Below are positions 1-7,411 of a stretch of DNA of 9,533 bases, in pieces. How positions within the stretch are numbered: position 1 is the first letter of the stretch; each line of letters opens with the position of its first letter. The position numbers and the translations under genes were made by a program. The notes under the pieces are model-generated. The model was not told the DNA's origin and did no database searches. It saw only the letters and a list, made by a program, of their open reading frames with translations. The stretch is from Halobacteriales archaeon QH_10_65_19 (GTDB lineage: Archaea > Halobacteriota > Halobacteria > Halobacteriales > Haloarculaceae), in contig PXQK01000068.1 of NCBI GenBank assembly GCA_003022085.1, positions 1 through 9,533 of the forward strand. Direction: 5' to 3'.

Positions 1-60
1 AACGGCAACGGGAACGGAAACGGCAACGGGAACGGAAACGGAAACGGCAACGGGAACGGC
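1..60 (+). repeat. Ten tandem AACGGN hexanucleotides encoding (Asn-Gly)10
   Basis: Ten consecutive AACGGN units run from the window edge and encode ten Asn-Gly pairs. Only the third base of the Gly codon varies (C, G, A, C, G, A, A, C, G, C). The array then degrades into Asp-Glu-Asn-Gly units up to base 96. It is in frame with the binding protein and forms its post-lipobox linker. The array may start further upstream. Near-identical hexamers are prone to slipped-strand length change, which here would alter linker length without shifting the frame. Confidence 0.9.
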
Positions 61-1554
61 GACGAGAACGGCGGCGAAAACGGCGACGAGAACGGGATGG
101 ACGACGAGCCCTTCGAGATCACGATGACCCAGCGGCAGGATCCGACAACGCTGGACCCACACAACCACCGCGAAACGCCGACGGACAACGTGCTCCTCCA
201 CGCCTACGAGGGGATCCTCTGGCGCGGTCCCGAAGGGGAGATAATCGAGAGCCTCGCGACGGAGTGGGAGGCCATCGAGGACGATCGACACCGGTTCACG
301 ATCAGAGACGACGTCCAGTTCCACGACGGAACGTCGCTGGAGCCCAGCGATTGCGTGTTCACGATCAGGCGGATCGTCAACCCGGACGTCGGTGGCCTGG
401 AGAGCCCACAGCGCGACCAGCTTGCCGGCGTCGTCGACGCAGAGGTCGTCGATGGGGAGCGCGCAATCGACGTCCTCTCCGGGGGTCCGAACCCGATGAC
501 GTTCCCCAACATCGCGTCGTTCGCGAACGTCGTCAGCGAGGACTGGATCTCCGAGCGCGACGGCGAGGAGATCGCAGCCGACATAAACGGCACCGGTCCC
601 TACCGGCTCGCCGACTACACGCCCGAGGAGGTCGTCCGCTTCGAGAAGTTCGACGACTACTGGGGGGAAAAACCGGACGTCGACCAGGTGGAGATCATCG
701 CCGCGGGTGAGGACAGCACGCGCGTTGGCCAGCTCCAGGCGGGCGAAACCGACATCGTCTCGGCCGTGCCGCCGACCGACGCGGGCCGGGTCGAGAGCGA
801 GGACAGCCTGCGGATCGAGGACATCGGGAGCACGCGCATCCTGATGTGTCCGATGGTCTACAACGAGGCGCCGTTCGACAGCGTCGAGTTCCGGCAGGCG
901 ATGAACTACGCAATCGACCTCGAGCAGATGATCGACGAGATCCTCCGCGGGTTCGGCGTCCCGACCGGGCAGCCGACGCTGCCGGGCTACAACGGCCACA
1001 GCCCCGACGTCGAGCCGTACCCATACGATCCGGACCAAGCCGAGCAGCTCGTCGAGGAGAGCGGCTACGCCGGCGCGGAAATCGAGCTCGAGTACCCGGC
1101 TGGCCGGTACCTGCTGAACGACGAACTGGCACAGGCTGCCGCCGGTTTCATCGACGAACTCGGCAACGCCTCCTGTAAGGCCGTCAGCCGCGACTTCGGG
1201 ACACTCGCCGGCGAGTTGCTCGACGGCGACCTCTCGACCACGCCGTCGTTCTACAACATCGGCTGGGGTAACACGACGTTCGACGCGAGCCAGACGCTCA
1301 CGCCGTTCCTCACCGAAGGAGGTATCTACAACTACACGAGCCCAGAGATGGAGGAGCTCAAAAGCCAGTGGCAGGTCGAAACCGACCCGGACGCGCGCGA
1401 ACAGATCCTGCAGGACGCCAACCAGCTCGCCCACGACGATGCCGTCTGGGTGTTCCTCAACCGCGAGTGGCTCGTGTACGGCATCAACGAGCGAATCGAC
1501 TGGAACCCACGGCAGGACGAGTACTTCCTCGCGCAGGGCATGAGCCGTTCGTAG
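1..1554 (+). CDS. dppA: Solute-binding lipoprotein of a Dpp/Opp-type ABC importer (N-terminus outside window)
   Basis: Extracellular substrate-binding subunit (SBP_bac_5 family) that delivers peptide-like or other family-5 ligands to the permease encoded downstream. The frame is open from base 1, so the ATG at 97 is internal. The signal peptide and lipobox Cys lie upstream of the window. Visible residues 1-32 are a flexible Asn-Gly/Asp-Glu linker of the kind that tethers haloarchaeal lipoproteins. Residues 33-517 are the binding domain, with family landmarks: a W-x-F-style segment leading to FHDG (residues 107-110), NGTGPY (about 196-201), YWGEKP (220-225), and the alternating Tyr/Pro/Asp segment followed by DPDQAEQLVEESGY. 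About 485 residues after the linker is normal for the family. It ends in TAG, 19 nt before the permease gene. The name dppA is by family and operon position. The true substrate cannot be read from sequence and could be peptide, sugar or nickel. Confidence 0.93.
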   Translation, partial: NGNGNGNGNGNGNGNGNGNGDENGGENGDENGMDDEPFEITMTQRQDPTTLDPHNHRETPTDNVLLHAYEGILWRGPEGEIIESLATEWEAIEDDRHRFTIRDDVQFHDGTSLEPSDCVFTIRRIVNPDVGGLESPQRDQLAGVVDAEVVDGERAIDVLSGGPNPMTFPNIASFANVVSEDWISERDGEEIAADINGTGPYRLADYTPEEVVRFEKFDDYWGEKPDVDQVEIIAAGEDSTRVGQLQAGETDIVSAVPPTDAGRVESEDSLRIEDIGSTRILMCPMVYNEAPFDSVEFRQAMNYAIDLEQMIDEILRGFGVPTGQPTLPGYNGHSPDVEPYPYDPDQAEQLVEESGYAGAEIELEYPAGRYLLNDELAQAAAGFIDELGNASCKAVSRDFGTLAGELLDGDLSTTPSFYNIGWGNTTFDASQTLTPFLTEGGIYNYTSPEMEELKSQWQVETDPDAREQILQDANQLAHDDAVWVFLNREWLVYGINERIDWNPRQDEYFLAQGMSRS

Positions 1555-1573
1555 GCAGGCGACAACCCAGCTC

Positions 1574-2522
1574 ATGCGTCTCACCAGGTTCCTCCTGCGG
1601 CGGACCGCACAGGGAGTTCTCGTCGTCTGGGGAGTCGTCACCGTTGTCTTTCTGCTGCGGTTTGTCACGCCAGGGAGCGCGATCGACTTCGTCGCACCCC
1701 TCGACGCGTCGGAGGAACTCCGCCAGCGCCTGGCGGCGGACCTGGGGCTCGATCAGCCGATCTACGTCCAGTACGTCGACTACATCGTCGGCCTGGACGA
1801 TCGTCGCAATCATTTTCTCGATCCCGATCGGTGTCATCAGCGCGACCCGCCGGCACGACCCGGTCGACTACGTTGCAACCAGCTTCTCGCTGGTCGGAAT
1901 CAGCACGCCGAACTTCTGGCTGGGCATCATGCTGATCCTGGTGTTCGCCGTGCAGTTCAGTATCCCGTACCCGACAATCAGTGCGAGCCTCCCCGTTCCG
2001 GTCGACATCGACTGGTTCAGCTTCCCGACGAGCCGACGCATCATCGGGTTCGGAGAAGCCGTGGGGATGCTCGTCACCGAGCAGTCCCTCTCGGGACTCC
2101 AGACCTGGCTCGCCCACATCGCGCTGCCAGCGATCACGCTGGGGACGTACTTCACGGCACTGATCACCCGCCTCACAAGAAACGGCATGCTCGAAGAGCT
2201 GGGCAAGTCCTACGTGGAAGTGACCCGTGCGAAAGGGCTGCCGGAAACGCTGGTCCGGTACAAGCACGTCCTGCGGAACACGATGATACCGATCATCACC
2301 GTTCTCGGCCTGCAGATGGGGACGCTCATCGGCGGGGCGGTGATCACCGAGTCGGTGTTCACGTGGCCCGGCCTCGGCACACTCATTATCGACGCGATCA
2401 ACTCCCGCGACTGGCCACTCATACAGGGATCACTCATCATCATCGGGACCGGCTTCGTGCTGATCAACATCGTCGTCGACGGACTGTACATGTATCTCAA
2501 CCCACAGGTGGAGTACGAATGA
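1574..2522 (+). pseudogene. dppB: Inner-membrane permease DppB, broken by an internal deletion with frameshift
   Basis: One of two channel-forming permeases of the importer (BPD_transp_1 family). The start ATG at 1574 gives a good N-terminus of about 74 residues: an Arg-rich start, a first membrane helix, and a periplasmic segment ending VQYVDYIVGL near 1795. From about 1794 the homology moves to another frame, beginning WTIVAIIFSIPIGVIS and running to the TGA at 2520-2522. That part carries the later membrane helices, the NFWLGIMLI segment, the EAA coupling loop (EVTRAKGLPE, then HVLRN) and the conserved WPGLG. Against remembered E. coli DppB, about 30-33 residues including the GD(L/F)G motif and the start of the second helix are missing. 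The lost length must be 2 modulo 3, for example 95 or 98 nt. Read straight through, the first frame has no stop until 2540-2542, giving a 322-residue protein with an Arg/His-rich non-membrane tail. That stop overlaps the dppC start as ATGA. A sequencing or assembly error is possible. Confidence 0.85.
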
Positions 2523-2528
2523 GAGGAG
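2523..2528 (+). promoter_or_regulatory. Ribosome binding site for dppC
   Basis: GAGGAG immediately follows the TGA of the permease B frame and lies 10 nt before the dppC ATG at 2539. It is a partial match to the archaeal anti-Shine-Dalgarno complement and supports that start. Confidence 0.55.
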
Positions 2529-2538
2529 TAACCGAACA

Positions 2539-3546
2539 ATGATATCTTCACGGGTCCTGACGAGCCTCCGCGACGAGTTCGGCCGGAGTCTGATGGCGAA
2601 AATCGGGGTAGTGCTGATCCTCGTCGTGGTGCTCGCGGCGGTATTCGCACCGTTCCTGGCGACGCAGAATCCCAGGGAACAGGAGCTCGGGCAGTCGAAC
2701 CTGCCGCCGGTCGGGATCACCGATTCCTCGGAAGAAACCCAGTTCGTCGACGGCGAGCGCCAGACTGTCACCGTAACCGAAGAGGGGTCTCTCGATCACC
2801 CGCTCGGGACGAACCAGCTCGGCCAGGACATCTACTCCCGTCTGCTGTACGGCGCGCGCACGTCGTTGCTCGTCGGCCTGTTCGGGACCGCGATTGCGGC
2901 CCTGACTGGGGTTTCCGTCGGCCTCGTTGCGGGCTACTACGGCGGCCGGGTCGACGATACGCTCATGCGGTTTGCCGATATCATGCTCGCATTTCCCGCA
3001 CTCGTGCTCGCGATTGCGCTCATCGGGCTGCTCGGCCCGCGAGCTGTCAACATCCCCGACCCGTTCGTCGCCGCGGGGCTGGTTTCGGGCATGCCCGACG
3101 TGGTGACGCTGCCACTCACCGTGACGCTCGTGATCGCGCTGGTCAACTGGGTGTGGTTCGCACGGGTCGCCCGGGGCGAGGCGCTCTCCGTCCGGGAGAA
3201 AAACTACGTCAAGGCCTCCCGAAGCCTGGGGGCAAGTGATCGTCGGCTGATGATTAGACACGTCCTGCCGAACAGCCTCACCCCGATCATCGTCCTGGCG
3301 ACGGTCCAGATCGCGGTGATAATCGTCTTGGAGAGTGCGCTGTCGTTTCTCGGGTTCTCGGGGACGACCCTCTCGTGGGGGTTCGACATCAACCAGGGGC
3401 GTGACCTGCTCGCGACCTCCTGGTGGATTTCGACCATGCCAGGGATGGCCATCGTGCTCACCGTGATCGGCATCAACCTCATCGGGGACTGGATGCGCGA
3501 CGCGCTCGATCCCGACATCGAAGGCGAAAGCGGGGGTGGGGCGTGA
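2539..3546 (+). CDS. dppC: Inner-membrane permease DppC of the Dpp/Opp-type importer
   Basis: Second channel subunit of the importer, 335 residues. A cytoplasmic N-terminus and first helix (about 21-41) match the OppC_N module. An external loop of about 45 residues follows, then the hallmark HPLGTNQLGQDIYSRLLYGAR (from residue 87) that opens the BPD_transp_1 domain. The EAA coupling loop that docks onto the ATPases is at about 207-245 (ARVARGEALSVREKNYV, then SLGASDRR and HVLPN). The conserved ESALSFLGF segment is at 265-273. Five further hydrophobic stretches are visible and the length is normal. Nothing looks damaged, in contrast to the preceding permease. The start at 2539 is preceded by GAGGAG. 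The TGA at 3544-3546 shares one base with the ATG of the next gene, implying translational coupling. Confidence 0.95.
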   Translation: MISSRVLTSLRDEFGRSLMAKIGVVLILVVVLAAVFAPFLATQNPREQELGQSNLPPVGITDSSEETQFVDGERQTVTVTEEGSLDHPLGTNQLGQDIYSRLLYGARTSLLVGLFGTAIAALTGVSVGLVAGYYGGRVDDTLMRFADIMLAFPALVLAIALIGLLGPRAVNIPDPFVAAGLVSGMPDVVTLPLTVTLVIALVNWVWFARVARGEALSVREKNYVKASRSLGASDRRLMIRHVLPNSLTPIIVLATVQIAVIIVLESALSFLGFSGTTLSWGFDINQGRDLLATSWWISTMPGMAIVLTVIGINLIGDWMRDALDPDIEGESGGGA

Positions 3547-4736
3547 TGAGCGACGAACCGATCCTCAGGGTGTCGGACCTGTCCACCCGGTTTTTTACGA
3601 AGGCCGGCCAGGTCAACGCCGTCGAGTCGCTCTCGCTCGACGTCGCGGCGGGCGAGGTGTTCGGGATCGTCGGGGAGAGCGGCAGCGGCAAGAGCGTCAC
3701 TGCCCGCTCGCTCATCCGTCTCATCGAGTCGCCGGGAGAGATCACCGACGGCTCGATCGAGTACCGCGAGCCGGATCTGGCCGACCGCCTCCGCGAGGAG
3801 TTTCCCGACGCGGTCGACGGCGAGTTCGTCGACCTGCTCTCGATCCCGGCGTCGGTCCACCGATCGCTCAGGGGGCCCAAGTTCAGCATGATCTTCCAGG
3901 ACCCCGAGAGTAGCTTCAACCCGAGTCTGACGGTCGGCGAGCAGATCGCAGAGGCCGTCGAAGTGCAACAGCAGGCGAGTTCGAACCCCCGGTCGACCAG
4001 AGCCCGGACGAACTCCTCGGAGTACTCCCTCCGGTCGTACGCGGCGTCGGCCGTTCTGCCGGGACAGGGGTTCATCTCCTCGGAGAGCAAGGACCGCACG
4101 GTCGACCTGTTACAGCAGGTCGGTATCCCGGATCCCGAGCAGCGCGTCGACGAATACCCCCACGAGTACTCGGGGGGGATGCTCCAGCGGGCGATGGTGG
4201 CACAGGCTCTGGCGGGCGAACCCGACGTCCTGATCGCCGACGAGCCGACGACTGCCCTCGACGTCACCATCCAGGCCCAGGTGCTCAATCTGCTCCGGGA
4301 CATACAGGAGGAGACGGGGATGACGATCCTGTTGATCACACACAATCTGGGTGTGATCGCCCGGATGTGCGACCATGTCGGTGTGATGTACGCCGGCGAG
4401 ATCGTCGAGCGCGGGAGTCTCGGTGACGTCTTCGACAGGCCGACACACCCCTACACGCAGGGGCTGCTGGGGTCGATACCGGACCTCGACACGGCTGGTG
4501 GGCGACTCCAGCCCATCGAGGGGAACGTGCCGAGTCTGCTCGACTCGGAGATGGGGAACAGGTGTTACTTCGCCGACCGCTGTCCGAAGGCGATGGAGGA
4601 GTGTCTCGACAAGCCCCCGGAGTATCCGGCTAACGGGAGCGCCGGGCACGAGGTAAAATGTTACCTCCCAGACCACCCCTACGAGGAGAGCCGAGCGCTC
4701 TCCGACGACCACTTCGAGGCGGGTGATCAACCGTGA
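3546..4736 (+). CDS. dppD: ATP-binding subunit DppD of the importer
   Basis: Cytoplasmic ATPase, 396 residues, that pairs with the next gene product to drive transport. Walker A GESGSGKS is at 43-50, the Q-loop Gln at 118, signature YSGGM at 208-212, Walker B ending ADE at 231-233 and the H-loop His at 266. The C-terminal oligo_HPY extension (HPYTQGLL at 301-308, then GNVPSL) contains Cys340, Cys346, Cys353 and Cys372, the pattern that holds a [4Fe-4S] cluster in some characterised family members. It is longer than bacterial DppD (about 330). One extra stretch lies between Walker A and the Q-loop. Another, Ser/Arg-rich and unusually basic for a haloarchaeal protein, lies at about 143-175 before the signature. 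I believe both recur in haloarchaeal homologues. The ATG at 3546 overlaps the dppC stop. Upstream extension of this frame lies inside dppC and is rejected. Confidence 0.94.
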   Translation: MSDEPILRVSDLSTRFFTKAGQVNAVESLSLDVAAGEVFGIVGESGSGKSVTARSLIRLIESPGEITDGSIEYREPDLADRLREEFPDAVDGEFVDLLSIPASVHRSLRGPKFSMIFQDPESSFNPSLTVGEQIAEAVEVQQQASSNPRSTRARTNSSEYSLRSYAASAVLPGQGFISSESKDRTVDLLQQVGIPDPEQRVDEYPHEYSGGMLQRAMVAQALAGEPDVLIADEPTTALDVTIQAQVLNLLRDIQEETGMTILLITHNLGVIARMCDHVGVMYAGEIVERGSLGDVFDRPTHPYTQGLLGSIPDLDTAGGRLQPIEGNVPSLLDSEMGNRCYFADRCPKAMEECLDKPPEYPANGSAGHEVKCYLPDHPYEESRALSDDHFEAGDQP

Positions 4737-6403
4737 GTACTGACGACATCGACGGAGCCGACGACGTCGGCGCGGGTGGAACTGGCGCCGCGGGAACGCC
4801 AGGGGACGCGCTCGTCGAGGTGCGGAACCTGACGAAGCACTTCTTCGAGGGAAACTCGCTGCTGGACAGGCTGCTCGGCAACGAACCGGTCGCAGTCCGG
4901 GCCGTCGACGGAATCAGCTTCGATGTCGACCGTGGGGAGACGCTGGGGCTGGTCGGGGAGTCGGGCTGTGGCAAGTCGACGGCGGGCGAGACGCTGCTGC
5001 GCCTCCAGGAACCCACCGACGGCGTTGTCCGCTTCGACGGCGAGAACGTCTTCGACCTCGACGGTCCAGATCTTACGGAGTTCCGTCGTAATGCCCAGGT
5101 CGTCTTCCAGGACCCGTTTACCAGCCTCGACCCGCGGGTCACGATCGGCGAGACTGTCCGCGAGTCACTAGACATTCACAACTGGCCCTGGACTGACCCC
5201 GAAGTTTCGACGGACGCGACGGTGGCGACCGACGGGATCGAGCCGGGGCGCGTGACAGTGAACGTCGCCCAGGACATCGACAAGATCGTCACCCCGGAGA
5301 ACGGCGTCCCGACGGTTACGGTCACCGTCGAGCGCGTCACCGGGGACGAAGATACCGGGATCGATGACCGCTCCGTCGACACCGACGGCGACGTTCGCGC
5401 CCGCGTCGCGGAGGATCTCGCCGTCTCCGTGACCGACACCGGCGGCGGGCCGGAGGTCTCCGTATCGCTGGACCGGTCGGACGTGCAGATCCGGAACGAG
5501 CGCGTCAGGCAGCTCCTCGAGCGCGTTGGGCTGTCCGAGGAGCACTTCGAGCGCTACCCCAGCGAGTTCTCCGGCGGCCAGCGCCAGCGCATCGGTATCG
5601 CCCGGGCGCTCGCCCTCGAGCCGGATTTCCTCGTCCTGGACGAGCCGACCAGCGCCCTGGACGTCTCCGTCCAGGCACAGATCCTCAACCTGCTCGCGGA
5701 TCTGCAGGACGACTTCGGGCTGACGTACCTGCTGATCTCCCACGACCTCTCGGTGATCCGGCACATCTGCGACCGGGTCGCGGTGATGTACCTCGGCGAG
5801 ATCGTCGAGATCGCCGGCGTCGAAACGCTGTTCGAGGCGCCCGAGCACCCGTACACGGAGGCGCTGCTGGAGAGTGTCCCACGGGCGGAGACAGCCGAGC
5901 GAGAGCGGGACATCGACCCACTGACCGGCGATGTACCGTCGCCGCGGAACCCGCCGAGCGGCTGTCGGTTCCGGACCCGCTGTCCCGAGGTCATCCCGCC
6001 AGCTGACGTCGAGATCGAGCAGACTGCGTACAGAGAGGTGATGCACCTCCGCGAGCGCATCGAGGACCGGGAGATATCTCTCGACGTGATCGCGGAGGAG
6101 GCCGGGGTACCAGTCGAGGACGGCGCCGGGGAGGGCGGATTCGACGACCGCCAGCTCGAACGGTTCGTCGACGAGTTTCGGGAGACTGTCGTCGATACCG
6201 ACCTGTCGGGTCGTCACGAGCGGGTTGTCGAGGAGGCGATCGAGTTCCTCGCCGACGGGGAGTGGGCCGAGGCGGCCGACCACCTCGGGGCGGAGTACGA
6301 GAGCGTCTGCGAGCGGCGGTCGCCGGAGCTCAGCGGGGACCACCAGGTCGCCTGCCACCTCCGCAATCCCCCTGACGACATGGACACCCCTAGCGGCGAG
6401 TGA
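4733..6403 (+). CDS. dppF: Expanded ATP-binding subunit DppF of the importer
   Basis: Second ATPase, 556 residues against about 330 in bacteria. Start GTG at 4733 overlaps the previous stop by 4 nt (GTGA). Walker [10 protein letters not shown] is at 75-83, Q-loop Gln126, signature FSGGQ at 279-283, Walker B LVLDE at 300-304 and H-loop His337. Two insertions explain the size. The first, about 150-252, is an Asp/Val/Thr-rich probably beta segment between Q-loop and signature. The second, about 419-522, is mostly helical and acidic, and splits the C-terminal cysteine cluster: Cys411 and Cys417 lie before it, Cys526 and Cys541 after it. All nucleotide-binding motifs are intact. A short Gly/Ala/Asp-rich tail of about 25 residues precedes the ATPase fold. 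Similar insertions are, to my recollection, common in haloarchaeal homologues, but I cannot confirm this. Last gene of the operon. Confidence 0.93.
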   Translation: MSTDDIDGADDVGAGGTGAAGTPGDALVEVRNLTKHFFEGNSLLDRLLGNEPVAVRAVDGISFDVDRGETLGLVGESGCGKSTAGETLLRLQEPTDGVVRFDGENVFDLDGPDLTEFRRNAQVVFQDPFTSLDPRVTIGETVRESLDIHNWPWTDPEVSTDATVATDGIEPGRVTVNVAQDIDKIVTPENGVPTVTVTVERVTGDEDTGIDDRSVDTDGDVRARVAEDLAVSVTDTGGGPEVSVSLDRSDVQIRNERVRQLLERVGLSEEHFERYPSEFSGGQRQRIGIARALALEPDFLVLDEPTSALDVSVQAQILNLLADLQDDFGLTYLLISHDLSVIRHICDRVAVMYLGEIVEIAGVETLFEAPEHPYTEALLESVPRAETAERERDIDPLTGDVPSPRNPPSGCRFRTRCPEVIPPADVEIEQTAYREVMHLRERIEDREISLDVIAEEAGVPVEDGAGEGGFDDRQLERFVDEFRETVVDTDLSGRHERVVEEAIEFLADGEWAEAADHLGAEYESVCERRSPELSGDHQVACHLRNPPDDMDTPSGE

Positions 6404-6443
6404 AGACAGGTCGGTTGAAGACGCCTCCGTGCTCGGTCACATT

Positions 6444-6474
6444 CCAGTGTTCACGTCCCTACTTCCGACACTGG
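6444..6474 (+). terminator. Possible hairpin after the importer operon
   Basis: CCAGTGT (6444-6450) and ACACTGG (6468-6474) are a perfect 7-bp inverted repeat with a 17-nt loop, 40 nt after the dppF stop. Outer TTCC/GGAA bases could extend pairing past a one-base bulge. No T-run follows on the plus strand, so a terminator role is only suggested by position between convergent genes. Confidence 0.3.
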
Positions 6475-6497
6475 GAACCGCCGGACAGACACTCAAC

Positions 6498-6530
6498 GAA
6501 AAGAGCAGTACACCGGACGAGTCACTCGTC
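6498..6530 (-). terminator. Palindrome and T-run at the end of the zinc-binding-protein gene
   Basis: GACGAGTCACTCGTC (6516-6530) is a perfect inverted repeat around one central base and spans the TGA stop (6522-6524) of the minus-strand gene. About a dozen bases further along the minus strand is CTCTTTTC (6498-6505). A short stem followed by a T-run could end minus-strand transcripts, and the palindrome itself is symmetric for both convergent transcripts. Confidence 0.35.
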
Positions 6531-6788
6531 GAGGCGGTCGACGACCCCGCGGATGTCAGCGATATCCTCGACAACCTCCTTGACCTTCTCGCGGCGGCGG
6601 ACCTCGGCAGCAGTCGCGTCGTAGGCCCGGACGTACTCCGCCCGCGAGTGTTCGTCGAACGCGTGGCGGATCGCGAAGTAGCCGTCGGGGACGACCGCAC
6701 CGCAGACCTTGCACTCGATGCGGTTGTGGTCGGCCGCCCGGTCGAACGCCGCCTCGTCGCCCTCAATTGCACACTCCCAGCGCGCCAT
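6522..6788 (-). CDS. Small Cys/His zinc-finger-like protein, haloarchaeal type
   Basis: An 88-residue protein. The start MARWECAIEG at 6788 is chosen because a TATA-like box lies about 29 bases upstream, ideal for a leaderless transcript. Longer in-frame extension to 6953 reads through that promoter and is basic and low quality. Residues 26-47 hold a Cys-x2-Cys ... His-x4-His motif (ECKVCG, then RHAFDEH), a good zinc-binding set. An N-terminal Cys6 looks like the remnant of a second finger: the region that in remembered haloarchaeal relatives carries another Cys and a His pair is shortened here. The rest, about 48-88, is charged and probably one long helix. I recall this layout from haloarchaeal proteins of unknown function (a DUF7565-like family, name uncertain). 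DNA binding or protein binding are both possible. Convergent with dppF, no operon partner. Confidence 0.8.
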   Translation of the reverse strand: MARWECAIEGDEAAFDRAADHNRIECKVCGAVVPDGYFAIRHAFDEHSRAEYVRAYDATAAEVRRREKVKEVVEDIADIRGVVDRLDE

Positions 6789-6807
6789 GTAGCCGGACCC
6801 ACGAGGC

Positions 6808-6841
6808 CTGCCGGTATAAACGTTCCTGGTAAAACCGGCAG
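6808..6841. promoter_or_regulatory. Inverted repeat bracketing the TATA box (operator candidate)
   Basis: CTGCCGGT (6808-6815) and ACCGGCAG (6834-6841) are a perfect 8-bp inverted repeat separated by 18 bases, with the TATA box starting inside the left arm. A dimeric repressor bound here would block TBP. Alternatively it is a chance hairpin. Confidence 0.4.
6815..6820 (-). promoter_or_regulatory. TATA box of the zinc-finger-like gene
   Basis: TATAAA on the plus strand reads TTTATA on the minus strand, about 27-32 bases before the ATG at 6788. This spacing puts the transcription start at or next to the start codon, as in leaderless haloarchaeal genes. It sits inside the inverted repeat 6808-6841. 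Confidence 0.6.
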
Positions 6842-6909
6842 CTGTCGGGCGGTCGAACGACCGGAGCCAGGTTCCTACCGACAGGCCGAGGGAGCGACCG
6901 AACCACGTG

Positions 6910-6940
6910 TGTGTGACACATTCTCTGGGTACGTTTATTA
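6910..6940 (+). promoter_or_regulatory. Promoter-like element with upstream palindrome
   Basis: TTTATTA (6934-6940) resembles a haloarchaeal TATA box, predicting transcription rightward from about 6960-6965. TGTGTGACACA (6910-6920), a palindrome around one base, lies just upstream where an activator could bind. A 9-codon ORF begins at 6958 and a 46-codon one at 6995 (to 7135), but neither resembles a known protein. The transcript could instead be a non-coding RNA or a long leader for the gene at 7412. Confidence 0.35.
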
Positions 6941-6960
6941 CCGATGCCACCAACGGTATG

Positions 6961-7408
6961 TACTACGAACCCCACACCCCGAGGTGACACCGACATGGCG
7001 ACCGTTCCCATCGTGACCGACGACGCGGCCCGCAGCCGCGTTGCCGTCGGGACGGACTTTTCCTGGGACGGGACGCCACTCGGAATGGGGCAGGTCTGTG
7101 GCAGGGTCGGTCCGTCGACCCGGTTCGCGACCTGAGGCCCGAATAACTGTCGCCCGGCACTACACCGCCGGGCAGGTGAATGCGGGCGTTTTCCACGACC
7201 GGATTATCGTACACCGGCAGGACGGTCGCTGCCCTTGTGGCTCCCAGTTCTTGCTCTGCCCGGGGCGACTGACTACTGGGAAGCGACCGCCCCCGACGGT
7301 GGCAGTACCACACCCGACCGATCCGCGCGAGTGGTGCTCCGGACCAGTTACAGGGCGTTCGATCCGTCCCTCGCGCTTCCGACTGCCGCTTTCGCGGCAG
7401 GTGATAGC
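6961..7408 (+). other. Long stretch without a convincing gene; several hairpins
   Basis: The frames are open because of high GC, but third-position composition and amino-acid content do not look coding on either strand. Visible inverted repeats are GGGTCG/CGACCC (7104-7121, loop 6), GCCCGGC/GCCGGGC (7152-7173, loop ACTACACC) and CTGCCGC/GCGGCAG (7383-7400, loop TTTC). No tRNA-like cloverleaf, tandem array or mobile-element end is evident. It may be a structured leader or small RNA, or simply spacer with decayed gene remnants. Confidence 0.35.
7383..7405 (+). promoter_or_regulatory. Hairpin overlapping the ribosome binding site of the 7412 gene
   Basis: CTGCCGC-TTTC-GCGGCAG (7383-7400) makes a tight 7-bp GC-rich stem. 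The motif AGGTGAT (7399-7405), a strong match to the haloarchaeal Shine-Dalgarno sequence, begins within its 3' arm. It lies 6 nt before ATG 7412 and 3 nt before ATG 7409, favouring the second ATG. The stem could partly hide the ribosome binding site. Confidence 0.5.
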
Positions 7409-7411
7409 ATG

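Noticed and set aside
1..96. Tandem repeat as a CRISPR or origin iteron array
   Set aside because: Units are six bases, contiguous with no spacers, and in frame with the lipoprotein linker, so it is coding low-complexity sequence.
1368..2522. A 384-codon plus-strand ORF running from inside the binding-protein gene through the permease
   Set aside because: Its first ~140 codons are an out-of-frame reading of the binding protein and permease N-terminus; only the part after about 1794 is genuine permease sequence. It is a by-product of the frameshift.
3479..4345. A 288-codon minus-strand ORF opposite dppC/dppD
   Set aside because: Antisense shadow of a gene with all ABC motifs; Ser/Arg-rich, no domain.
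5168..6358. A 396-codon minus-strand ORF opposite dppF
   Set aside because: It mirrors the intact dppF frame. High-GC haloarchaeal DNA leaves long antisense frames open, and the product has no recognisable domain.
6944..7135. A 63-codon plus-strand ORF (or 46 codons from 6995) after the promoter-like box
   Set aside because: Codon and residue composition are not convincingly coding, there is no ribosome binding site, and no family is recognised. Kept only as part of the spacer description.
7104..7173. Possible tRNA or riboswitch in the spacer
   Set aside because: Individual stems exist but no acceptor/anticodon/T-arm set or known riboswitch core can be assembled.
7041..7411. Upstream extensions of the ACT-like gene and a 123-codon overlapping ORF with a Cys-x-Cys segment
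   Set aside because: Non-ATG or weak starts and poor third-position GC. The strong AGGTGAT site fixes the start at 7409/7412.
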